Source: an uncultured Anaerolineae bacterium (GTDB lineage: Bacteria; Chloroflexota; Anaerolineae; Anaerolineales; Villigracilaceae). Taken from it: 64,000 nt of DNA. How positions within the stretch are numbered: the first letter of the stretch is position 1; each line of letters opens with the position of its first letter. A program made the translations under genes and the position numbers. Positions 9,543 to 16,675 of the stretch are shown here, piece by piece. The notes under the pieces are model-generated. The model was not told the DNA's origin and did no database searches. It saw only the letters and a list, made by a program, of their open reading frames with translations. The DNA lies in contig CAIJPN010000113.1 in NCBI GenBank assembly GCA_903822545.1, positions 1 through 64,000 of the forward strand, in the 5' to 3' direction.

Positions 9543-10451
9543 TTACTCGGCGCGCTCCCAGGCGGCGGCGAGGGTGTTGCGCAGCAGGGTGCCGACCAGG
9601 TGACGGCGATATTCGGCGGTGGCGCGCTGGGCGCTGGTGCGGAATTTGATCTCTTCGAGCAGGATGTCGAGCGCGGCGGTGAAGTTCTCGGGGCTGTAGG
9701 CTTTCGCGGCCAGGAAGGCTTCGGTATTGCGGGCGCGGAAGGGCACCGACCCGCCCGGGCCAACGGCAATGCGGATTTGCTTTATCCCCTCGCCCTGTGG
9801 GAGAGGGCCAGGGTGAGGGCTGGATGTATCCCCGCTGCGGGAGAGCCAGACGGACAGGTTGATGATCGGCAGGGCCACGCCTTGCGGGCGCATGATGCGC
9901 TTGAAGGCCGATGCTTCGCCGGGTTTTGCCAGGGGGAGATAAAAGCCCACGATCACATCTCCCAGCTTCAGGGCGGATTTGCCCGGGCCGAGGAAGAGTT
10001 CGGGCAGCGGCATCCGGCGGCGGCCAGCAACCCCGGCCACTTCGGCTTCCGCATCCAAACACATGAGTGAGATGGTGCCATCGGCGGCGGGCAGGGCGTG
10101 GGCCACATTCCCGCCCAGGGTGGCGACGTTGCGGACTTGCGGCCCGCCGATCAGGTCGCAGGCTTCGGTGAGGGCGCGCGCGTAGAGGGCGGCCAGTGGG
10201 TGCAGGGCGATATGCGAAATGGCGACACCCGCGCCAATGAAAAGGCGGCCATCCCGAATTTCGAGAATTTTCATCTCAGGGATGCCGGTGAGATCGACGA
10301 TGGTGTGGACGGGGGAATGGCGGCCCTGGTGCAGGTCGAGCATGATGTCGGTGCCGCCGCCGATGGGCAGCGCCGGGCCAGGCGCGGATGTGAGCGCTGT
10401 CACCGCATCGGCGACAGTTTCGGGGCGGATGTATTGCTGCCAAAGGTTCAT
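9543..10451 (-). CDS. FAD-binding subunit of molybdenum hydroxylase (CoxM/XdhB type)
   Basis: This 302-residue FAD subunit starts at ATG 10451, preceded by AGGAGG; the longer open frame to 10535 is not supported. The FAD-binding motifs PIGGGTDIM (about 31-39) and TLGGNVAHALPAADG (about 108-122) are clear, followed by the CO-dehydrogenase-flavoprotein C-terminal domain. It should carry electrons from the iron-sulfur clusters of the 6580-9363 product to the final acceptor. A palindromic repeat at 9786-9819 is read in frame as about 14 extra residues (TSSPHPGPLPQGEG) in the C-terminal domain, between a beta strand ending VWLSR and one starting IRIAVGPG. The insertion does not break the frame. 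The gene lies between the ABC ATPase and the Mo subunit on the same strand. Confidence 0.93.
   Translation of the reverse strand: MNLWQQYIRPETVADAVTALTSAPGPALPIGGGTDIMLDLHQGRHSPVHTIVDLTGIPEMKILEIRDGRLFIGAGVAISHIALHPLAALYARALTEACDLIGGPQVRNVATLGGNVAHALPAADGTISLMCLDAEAEVAGVAGRRRMPLPELFLGPGKSALKLGDVIVGFYLPLAKPGEASAFKRIMRPQGVALPIINLSVWLSRSGDTSSPHPGPLPQGEGIKQIRIAVGPGGSVPFRARNTEAFLAAKAYSPENFTAALDILLEEIKFRTSAQRATAEYRRHLVGTLLRNTLAAAWERAE
9786..9819. repeat. Palindromic repeat inserted in frame in the FAD subunit gene
   Basis: The CCCCTCGCCCTGTGGGAGAG... palindrome matches the element at 48747-48782 in a different gene and strand, allowing a 2-base gap. On the coding strand it gives the HPGPLPQGEG-like peptide, a low-complexity loop. 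Confidence 0.75.
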
Positions 10452-10561
10452 AGGTGGGTACCTCCTGAATAGGACGGCGGCGCTTTTCGAGGGCGTGGCC
10501 CACGCCGCTGGCGTTTCCCGTTCGCCAGCGACCACCGAACCGATGGAAATTGGGATAGTTT

Positions 10562-10634
10562 GTGTAGCGCGGGTAAATCCCGCGGGTGCAGTTTTTTATT
10601 TCGCAGGTTCGCAGGATAAATCCTGCGCTACACC
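10562..10634. repeat. Inverted pair of short palindromic repeats at the 3' end of the ABC ATPase gene
   Basis: Copy A (from 10562, GTGTAGCGCGGGTAAATCCC) and copy B (10602-10633, read on the - strand as GTGTAGCGCAGGATTTATCC) are head-to-head. Each is itself palindromic around the TAAATCC/GGATTTA centre. Copy B encodes the last dozen residues of the ATPase (AGVAQDLSCEPAK), and the stop at 10596-10598 lies just past it, between the two copies. Confidence 0.75.
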
Positions 10635-12164
10635 GGCCATCAGCAGGCCGAGTTTTTCGGGAGTAGCCTGGTCGCGTGGGACGATATCCATAACGCGGCC
10701 TTCGTAGAGCACGGCGATACGGTCGGAGAGCGCCAGGATTTCATCCAGGTCTTCTGAGATGAGCATCACAGCCACGCCGGCCTTGCGCTGTTCGATGATC
10801 TGCTGGCGGACGTATTCGGTTGCGCCGATGTCCAACCCGCGGGTAGGCTGGGCGGCGATCAAAACGCGCGGGTTGCGGAAAAGCTCGCGGGCGATGACGA
10901 TTTTTTGGATGTTGCCGCCGGACAGGTTTTTGGCGTGGGTTTCGCGCGAGGGAGTTTTGACGTGGAATTTGGCGATCAGGGCATCGCTGTGACGGGCAAT
11001 TGCGCCCAGGTCAAGGAAGCCATAGCGTGAATAGGGTGTTTTCTGGTGTTCGCGCAGCACCATATTCTCAGCCACGCTGAAATCCTTGATCATGCCGTCT
11101 TTCATGCGCTCTTCGGGGATGTAAGAAAGATTTCGCTCGGTCAGTTCGGCGGGCGGGAGATTGGTGACATCCTGCCCCTCAAGCAATACCTTGCCACCGG
11201 TAACTTTGCGCAAGCCGGTAATGGTTTCTGCCAATTCACGCTGACCGTTTCCGGAAACACCCGCAACGCCCAAGATTTCCCCGCCAGCAATTTCCAGGCT
11301 GACGCCGCGCAGACCGGGCGTGCCGCGATCCGTGCCGCAGGTGACATTTTCCAGTTCCAGGCGCACTTCCCCGCGCTCGACCACGCCCCGGTCGGGGGCA
11401 AAGCCGACTTCACGGCCCACCATCCAGTTTGCCAGATCCTGTTTGGTGATTTCGGAGGTGGGCCGGGTACCCATCAGGTGTCCATCACGCAGCACGCTGA
11501 CGCGGTGGCTGATTTCGACCACTTCGTGCAGTTTATGCGAAATAAAAATAATAGCGTGACCATCACGCACCATCTGGTTCATGATGATGAAGAATTCTTT
11601 GACTTCCTGCGGGGTCAGCACGGCCGTCGGCTCGTCGAGGATGAGCAGGGCCGCGCCGCGATACAGGGCTTTGATAATTTCCACACGCTGCTGCTGGCCC
11701 ACCGAAAGCTGCCAGATGTAGGCGGATGGGTCAATTTTCAGGCCGTAAATATCGGCCAGTTCGAGGATGCGTTTGGAGACGCGGTCGAGGTCGGTCAGCG
11801 GGCCGCGCGAGGAGGGCAGCCCCAGGGCCACATTCTCGGCCACCGTCAGGGTTTGTACCAGCATAAAGTGCTGGTGGATCATGCCAATTCCAAGTTTGAT
11901 CGAATCGTTAGGTGAATCAATGCTGACAGGTTTCCCGTCAATCAAGACTTCACCCTCATCGGGATGATACAGGCCATAGAGGATCTTCATCAGGGTGCTT
12001 TTGCCCGCGCCGTTTTCACCCAACAGGGCGTGAACTTCGCCCGCCTTCACATCAAAATCAACTTTGCTGTTGGCAAGCACGCCGGGGAAGCGTTTGGTGA
12101 TGCCGCGCATCTCCAGGCTGTCGATGCGGGTCTGACCAGAAGGGAGAATCCTGGATTCGGTCAT
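10596..12164 (-). CDS. ABC transporter ATP-binding protein, nucleoside/BmpA type (two ATPase domains)
   Basis: This 522-residue protein has two fused ABC domains. The first has Walker A GENGAGKST near residue 53, signature LSVGQQQRVEI and Walker B LLILDEPTAVL. The second has the degenerate Walker A GVSGNGQRE, signature LSGGNIQKIVIAREL and RVLIAAQPTRGLDIG. This is the layout of the RbsA/MglA/YufO group that serves BmpA-type nucleoside importers. It is encoded with the lipoprotein and two permeases on the same strand. The C-terminal dozen residues come from a palindromic repeat (see 10562-10634), so the native tail has been replaced or extended. The substrate is inferred as purine nucleosides or bases from the linked hydroxylase. 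Confidence 0.93.
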   Translation of the reverse strand: MTESRILPSGQTRIDSLEMRGITKRFPGVLANSKVDFDVKAGEVHALLGENGAGKSTLMKILYGLYHPDEGEVLIDGKPVSIDSPNDSIKLGIGMIHQHFMLVQTLTVAENVALGLPSSRGPLTDLDRVSKRILELADIYGLKIDPSAYIWQLSVGQQQRVEIIKALYRGAALLILDEPTAVLTPQEVKEFFIIMNQMVRDGHAIIFISHKLHEVVEISHRVSVLRDGHLMGTRPTSEITKQDLANWMVGREVGFAPDRGVVERGEVRLELENVTCGTDRGTPGLRGVSLEIAGGEILGVAGVSGNGQRELAETITGLRKVTGGKVLLEGQDVTNLPPAELTERNLSYIPEERMKDGMIKDFSVAENMVLREHQKTPYSRYGFLDLGAIARHSDALIAKFHVKTPSRETHAKNLSGGNIQKIVIARELFRNPRVLIAAQPTRGLDIGATEYVRQQIIEQRKAGVAVMLISEDLDEILALSDRIAVLYEGRVMDIVPRDQATPEKLGLLMAGVAQDLSCEPAK

Positions 12165-12271
12165 GGGTGCCTTCCTGTTCTCAATGGTCTATTTCTCTAT
12201 CAGAATGGAAAATCAGGAGATTTTCGATTCCCAGTCGGGAGACTATGGACTCCATTAATCAGATGGAGAAA

Positions 12272-12301
12272 CCCTGGCAGGTTGTTGAGAACCTGCCAGG
12301 G
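12272..12301 (-). promoter_or_regulatory. Intercistronic hairpin between binding protein and ATPase genes
   Basis: A perfect 12-bp stem (CCCTGGCAGGTT / AACCTGCCAGGG) with a 6-base loop sits 18 bases past the lipoprotein stop. It lacks a strong U-run. Such hairpins often protect the 3' end of binding-protein mRNA and lower downstream expression (inference). Confidence 0.5.
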
Positions 12302-12318
12302 CGGGAAACAACTTCAAA

Positions 12319-13383
12319 TTACTTGGTTTTGATGGAGCCGTCGATAATGCCCTTGATGGTTGTCTCGGCCAGGGCCTGGACTTCGGCAGGAACGGCGTAA
12401 TCGGGGTTGTACTCGATCACTTCGCCGCCATTCTCAAGGTTGATGGAGAACGACTGTCCACCGAGGGTGCCGGCCTGGATGAGTTCAATCATCTGGCTGA
12501 GGACAACTTCCCAGTGATAAACCTGGCTGGCAACAACGATCTTGGGGGCCAGGGAGGTCTGGTTGGACTGCGTGCCAAACCACAGCGCGCCAGCTTCGTC
12601 AGCCTTGCCAATGGCGCCCACAACCATCTGGGCGGTGCCGGTCATCACGTCTGCGCCAGCGGCGATGTGGGTGTTGGCAGCTTCAGCAGCCAGGGCAACA
12701 TCAGAGAAGGAGCCGATGTAGTTGACGTTGACAGTGATGGCAGGGTTGGTGGCAGCGACACCGGCCTTGAAACCATCCACATACAGCTTGGCATCACCGG
12801 TTTCGATCGGGCCGACCACGCCGATGGTGCTGCTCTTGGTCAGGCTGGCAGCCAATACGCCATTGACATATCCGCCCTGGTCAGCAGCAGCTTCGTAGGC
12901 GAAGATGTTGGGCTGGCCGAAGGTATCCACCGTGGTGCCCCAGGCGAAGCTGGTTTCGGGGAAATCGGGGGCGATTTCTTGCAGGGAGGAACCGTACTGG
13001 GAGCCGTGGGCAATCACCAGGTCAAAGCCCTGGCTGGCATAGTCACGGATGGCAGCGGCGGCATCATCCACGTTGAACATGCCTTCAGAGTAGACGATCT
13101 CGAATTTATCGGGGCCGCCCATCTCTTCCTGGATGCGGACGAGGGCATCATAAATGCTCTGGCTGAAAGCCATGTCGTTGATGGCACTCGGCATCACAAC
13201 CGCAACGCGGAAGGGGCCTTCAGGCTCGACGGGAACATCGGTGGGAGCCGGGGCTTCAGTCGCGGCGACTTCGGGAGCCTTGGTGGGCTCGGGGGCCGCA
13301 GTGGGGGTAGCGGCCGGGGTGCAAGCGCCCAGCGCCATCACCAGGATGGCCAAAAGGGCAAACAGACGTACAGCGTTTTTCAT
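12319..13383 (-). CDS. BmpA/Med-family substrate-binding lipoprotein of ABC importer
   Basis: This 354-residue lipoprotein starts at ATG 13383 (AAGGAG nearby); the frame is open further upstream but gives no signal peptide there. The signal peptide is MKNAVRLFALLAILVMALGAC with the lipobox ending in Cys21, followed by a Thr/Pro/Ala/Glu linker to about residue 45. The Bmp domain follows (RVAVVMPSAINDMAFSQS, FDLVIAHGSQYG, TIGVVGPIETGDAKLYVDGF). Members of this family bind nucleosides in other bacteria (PnrA, BmpA). It would sit on the outer face of the membrane and feed the two permeases encoded directly upstream. It is the third gene of the likely operon. Confidence 0.93.
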   Translation of the reverse strand: MKNAVRLFALLAILVMALGACTPAATPTAAPEPTKAPEVAATEAPAPTDVPVEPEGPFRVAVVMPSAINDMAFSQSIYDALVRIQEEMGGPDKFEIVYSEGMFNVDDAAAAIRDYASQGFDLVIAHGSQYGSSLQEIAPDFPETSFAWGTTVDTFGQPNIFAYEAAADQGGYVNGVLAASLTKSSTIGVVGPIETGDAKLYVDGFKAGVAATNPAITVNVNYIGSFSDVALAAEAANTHIAAGADVMTGTAQMVVGAIGKADEAGALWFGTQSNQTSLAPKIVVASQVYHWEVVLSQMIELIQAGTLGGQSFSINLENGGEVIEYNPDYAVPAEVQALAETTIKGIIDGSIKTK

Positions 13384-13494
13384 GTTTCTTCTCCTTTTCA
13401 AAAGAACGGAACGTTTTTTGACTTCACTGCCCGGTTGTATAGTGTTTTGGGCAGGAAATTTCAATGATTTGGGGCGCGAAGGCTTGCTCCTGCG

Positions 13495-14427
13495 CTAATT
13501 CTCACGCTCAAACGGCTTCGTTAACGCCGAGGGGCCGCGCACACGCGAAACACTGGCAACCAGCACCAGGATGGTAAGCACATACGGCATCATCACCGCA
13601 ATATCAGACGGGATGCCGACGCCCTTCACCTGAATCCACAATTGCAGGGCGTTAACCATGCTGAACAGCAACGCGCCGCCCAGCACACCCCACGGGCGCC
13701 AGCCGCCAAAGTACACCAGCGCCACCGCAATAAAACCGATACCGCTGGTCATACCCTGCTGGAAAACATTGGATTGGGCAATCGAAAGCGAAGCCCCGGC
13801 CAGCGCAGAGAGAATCCCGCCAAGAATAATAGTAAAGTATCGCACCCCGGCAATGCTCACACCCAAAGAATCCGCCGCAGCCGGATTCTCACCTGCAGCG
13901 TGGATTTTCAGCCCAAGTGTGGTGCGGTTCAAGACAAACCATGCCACCGGAACCAGTGCAAAAGCCACATATACCAGCACATTTTGTTGGAAGATGATTT
14001 CTCCCAGCCCGGGAATCTCGCTCAACACCGGGATATATACTGGCGAGAAGCTGTTGGCAATTTTTACCGTCCCAACCAGTTTTTGGAACAACAAATCACT
14101 GGCACCAAGCCCGAACAGGTAAAACCCGATTCCACTGATGCCCTGCTGCGCCTGCAAGTTGACGCTCACAAAAGCCATAATCAGCCCCATGAGCGCGCCC
14201 ACCACAATGGCAACCAGCACGGCCAGCCACAAATTCCCGGTAATGTACGAGACATAAAAAGCTGCGAACGCACCCAGCAGCATCTGTCCTTCCACGCCCA
14301 GGTTCAACACGCCGCTGCGCTGGCTAAAAGTCTCACCGATGGCCGCGAACAAGTAAGGGGTAGCCAGGCGTATACCTGATGTCAGGATACCAACCAATAC
14401 TGTGATGGTGAAAAAATCTGCGATCAT
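13495..14427 (-). CDS. ABC transporter permease (BPD_transp_2, nucleoside type)
   Basis: This 310-residue membrane protein has about eight to ten hydrophobic segments and the BPD_transp_2 hallmark AAIGETFSQRSGVLNLGVEGQ near residue 30, typical of the YufQ/NupQ half of BmpA-type importers. A second motif, AGENPAAADSLGVSI, is the coupling helix region. The start ATG overlaps the stop of the upstream permease by four bases (ATGA), so the two permeases are coupled and probably form a heterodimeric channel. The gene ends about 110 bases before the lipoprotein start. Confidence 0.93.
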   Translation of the reverse strand: MIADFFTITVLVGILTSGIRLATPYLFAAIGETFSQRSGVLNLGVEGQMLLGAFAAFYVSYITGNLWLAVLVAIVVGALMGLIMAFVSVNLQAQQGISGIGFYLFGLGASDLLFQKLVGTVKIANSFSPVYIPVLSEIPGLGEIIFQQNVLVYVAFALVPVAWFVLNRTTLGLKIHAAGENPAAADSLGVSIAGVRYFTIILGGILSALAGASLSIAQSNVFQQGMTSGIGFIAVALVYFGGWRPWGVLGGALLFSMVNALQLWIQVKGVGIPSDIAVMMPYVLTILVLVASVSRVRGPSALTKPFEREN

Positions 14428-15548
14428 GGCGTCACCTTCGCGGGAGCGGAAGCATCTGGGCCCGGTTTGGATGCAGGTTCATCGGCCAGCCTGCGCTTTT
14501 GCCTGCGCCGCCGCCAAATTTCACTACTGACCACGAACACCACCACCAGACCATTCAAGGCAATTACCAAGGCCGATGGAACCTGCACAACACGCTGCAT
14601 CTTATTGGCACCCACCAGCAGCGCTCCAAATAATATAGAAGCGGGGATCGACCAGAGTGGGTGCAGCTGTCCGAAAAGCGCCGCCACAATCCCATTAAAC
14701 CCGGCGCTGCCAGTAAACCCGGAGGCCGAACCGTCGGTGATCATACGGTAGTTGACGCCAAAAACTTGCACAGCACCCGCCAGCCCGGCAAATGCGCCGC
14801 TAAGCAGCAGCGCCAGCACCATATAGCGTTTGACGTTGATCCCGGCATAACGGGCAGCGTGAGGGTTCTGCCCCACTGCGCGGATGCGGTAGCCCAGCGT
14901 AGTGCGCCAGAGCAAAATGTATACCAAAATCGCCAGGCCAACTGCCAGCAGCGCACCCAGGTGCAGGCGGGTGGTTCCAACACGTGGCAGGCGGAAAATC
15001 TCCAGCAGGCGCGCGGTTTGCGGGATTTTGGATGCCAGTTGGGCCTGTGCCGGATCGATCATCGGGCCGCGCAGCAGGAAGTTCATCAACTGTACGGCGA
15101 TGGCATTCATCATCACCGTGCTCAGGATTTCGTTAACATTGAAATAAGCCTTGAGAAAACCTGGAATGCCTCCCCACACTGCCCCACCCAGGAAACCCGC
15201 CAGCAAAGCCAGGCTAACAACCACCCAACCCGGCAAGCTGGTGAAAGTCAGACCAACCCAGGTTGCCAGGAGTGCCCCGATGATCATCTGGCCTTCGCCA
15301 CCAATGTTGGTGACATCGCCACGGAAGGCAATACAGATGCCCAATGCCACCAGCAACAACGGAGTGGCTTTCACCAGGGTCTCAGCCATGGCATTGCTGC
15401 TGCCAAAGGCGCCATCCCACAATGCCGCATAGGCCTGAATGGGGTTGACTTCGAGCACCAGCAACATCACGGCCCCGACAGCCAGCGCGGCCAGGGTAGC
15501 CAGCACCGGCATCAAAGCGTCAATCAGGGAATTCAGTCGAGATCGCAT
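14424..15548 (-). CDS. ABC transporter permease (BPD_transp_2, nucleoside type)
   Basis: This is the 374-residue first permease of the pair. ATG 15548 is chosen since AGGAGG lies 11 bases upstream; a GTG at 15557 is only two bases from that sequence. The motif GICIAFRGDVTNIGGEGQM (about 74-92) and the coupling segment AVGQNPHAARYAGINVKRY identify the YufP/NupP half. A charged tail of about 40 residues (ending in a Pro/Ala/Lys-rich stretch) is cytoplasmic. It follows the GntR regulator gene by 35 bases and overlaps the second permease. Confidence 0.93.
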   Translation of the reverse strand: MRSRLNSLIDALMPVLATLAALAVGAVMLLVLEVNPIQAYAALWDGAFGSSNAMAETLVKATPLLLVALGICIAFRGDVTNIGGEGQMIIGALLATWVGLTFTSLPGWVVVSLALLAGFLGGAVWGGIPGFLKAYFNVNEILSTVMMNAIAVQLMNFLLRGPMIDPAQAQLASKIPQTARLLEIFRLPRVGTTRLHLGALLAVGLAILVYILLWRTTLGYRIRAVGQNPHAARYAGINVKRYMVLALLLSGAFAGLAGAVQVFGVNYRMITDGSASGFTGSAGFNGIVAALFGQLHPLWSIPASILFGALLVGANKMQRVVQVPSALVIALNGLVVVFVVSSEIWRRRRQKRRLADEPASKPGPDASAPAKVTP

Positions 15549-15583
15549 TGGTCTCACTTCCTCCTCAACAGGGTAGGCTCATA

Positions 15584-16315
15584 TCAAGTCCAGGCTTGAA
15601 CCAGGCTCAGGCGCAAGACAGCATCATCAAAATAATTCGATCCCAGCACCAGTGGGGTGCTATCATCGCTAAAAAAAGAGACTTCCAATTCGAGAATGGT
15701 GTCGTTGGGCTGTTTAGATAAGGTGGCGGCCACATCGGCCCCGGCCCGCGCGGAATGAATATCTGTAATCACGAAAGCGATTTCTTTTTTGCAGTAATTT
15801 TGCAGGATGTCGCGGATGTGCAGCCGCCCGTCAATCTGCTCGATGGGCACACACACCAAAGAGAGCGGGATGACGTTGCGGGCCAGGATCACTGGCCGGG
15901 TATCGGCATAAAAGAGCCGGATGAGTGAAAGCAGCTTTTCACCCGGTTCCAGGGCCAAGGCCAGGGCTTCCTTTTCGGTGGCGATGCGCGATTCTGTAAC
16001 AACAGGCTGGATGGATGGCGCGAACCCGTTGCTTTCGATCAGGTATGAAAAATCCCACACGTTGCCCAGGTTGGCGCTGACTTTTTGCATCATGGCATTC
16101 ACGTAGGTTCCATCGCCCTGTTTGCGCAGGATCAGGCCATTGACGGCCAACTTTGCCAGCACAGTGCGCACGGTGGCCCGGCTGACCCCCATTTCGTCTG
16201 ATAATTCACTCTCTGATGGCATGCGACTGCCCGGCGCATATAGCCCTTCGCGGATTCGTCCGCGAAGCAGTTCTTCAACCTGGTCTGCAATTGATTTGGA
16301 TTGGATAAGTCGCAT
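15584..16315 (-). CDS. GntR-family transcriptional regulator with UTRA ligand domain
   Basis: This 243-residue regulator has a winged helix at about 8-75 (SRMPSESELSDEMGVSRATVRTVLAKL, then GDGTYVN wing) and a UTRA-type effector domain at about 95-240. It is the first gene of the leftward run permease-permease-BmpA-ATPase-FAD-Mo hydroxylase, so it is the obvious regulator of that operon, with a purine-type effector likely (inference). No clear Shine-Dalgarno precedes ATG 16315, but no other in-frame start fits the winged helix. A palindrome at 16333-16347 overlaps the predicted start of transcription, consistent with autorepression. Confidence 0.92.
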   Translation of the reverse strand: MRLIQSKSIADQVEELLRGRIREGLYAPGSRMPSESELSDEMGVSRATVRTVLAKLAVNGLILRKQGDGTYVNAMMQKVSANLGNVWDFSYLIESNGFAPSIQPVVTESRIATEKEALALALEPGEKLLSLIRLFYADTRPVILARNVIPLSLVCVPIEQIDGRLHIRDILQNYCKKEIAFVITDIHSARAGADVAATLSKQPNDTILELEVSFFSDDSTPLVLGSNYFDDAVLRLSLVQAWT

Positions 16316-16332
16316 GATATTGGTTGGTGGAC

Positions 16333-16347
16333 AATCGTCTGACGTTT
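16333..16347. promoter_or_regulatory. Candidate GntR operator
   Basis: AATCGTCTGACGTTT is a near-perfect palindrome (CGTC-T-GACG core, 6 of 7 paired positions) lying 18 bases before the GntR start codon. It lies at about +2 to +16 of the predicted promoter. Confidence 0.5.
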
Positions 16348-16355
16348 ACTGATAT

Positions 16356-16384
16356 TTTGTACCATTAATCACAAGAGAATACAA
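16356..16384 (-). promoter_or_regulatory. Candidate sigma-70-type promoter of the GntR-transporter-hydroxylase operon
   Basis: Read leftward, TTGTAT (16384-16379), a 17-base spacer, then TACAAA (16361-16356). The start of transcription would be near 16349, about 35 bases before the GntR ATG. Confidence 0.45.
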
Positions 16385-16675
16385 GTAGGATTTATTAGCA
16401 AATACAACATGAGTTTTAAAATAACGATAAAATTTAAGTGGTTACTCACCAGCAGTGATAAAACCTTTAACTTCCGCCCTGGGTCGCATTTGGTTTGTGC
16501 GGTGTGACTAAATTGAAGGACATTTTGGGTTACACATCGTCCTTCGTCGCCCCCAAAAACCGCTCCATCACAACGGGTGTGAGTACTTTGACAATGCAGG
16601 ATAGCTGTCACCCCCACCTGTCTTGATGCCAAACCTTTACCGGTACAATGCAGACGGGACATCAAGGAGCAAGCC

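Larger units (their letters stand above)
16316..16675. other. Divergent intergenic region, 360 bp
   Basis: This region holds the operator and promoter described for the leftward operon. Toward the right, TTGATG (16623) and TACAAT (16644-16649), spaced by 15 bases, may serve the diguanylate cyclase. AAGGAG at 16664-16669 is the ribosome site for the TTG start at 16676. Nothing else is recognised in the middle part. Confidence 0.5.
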
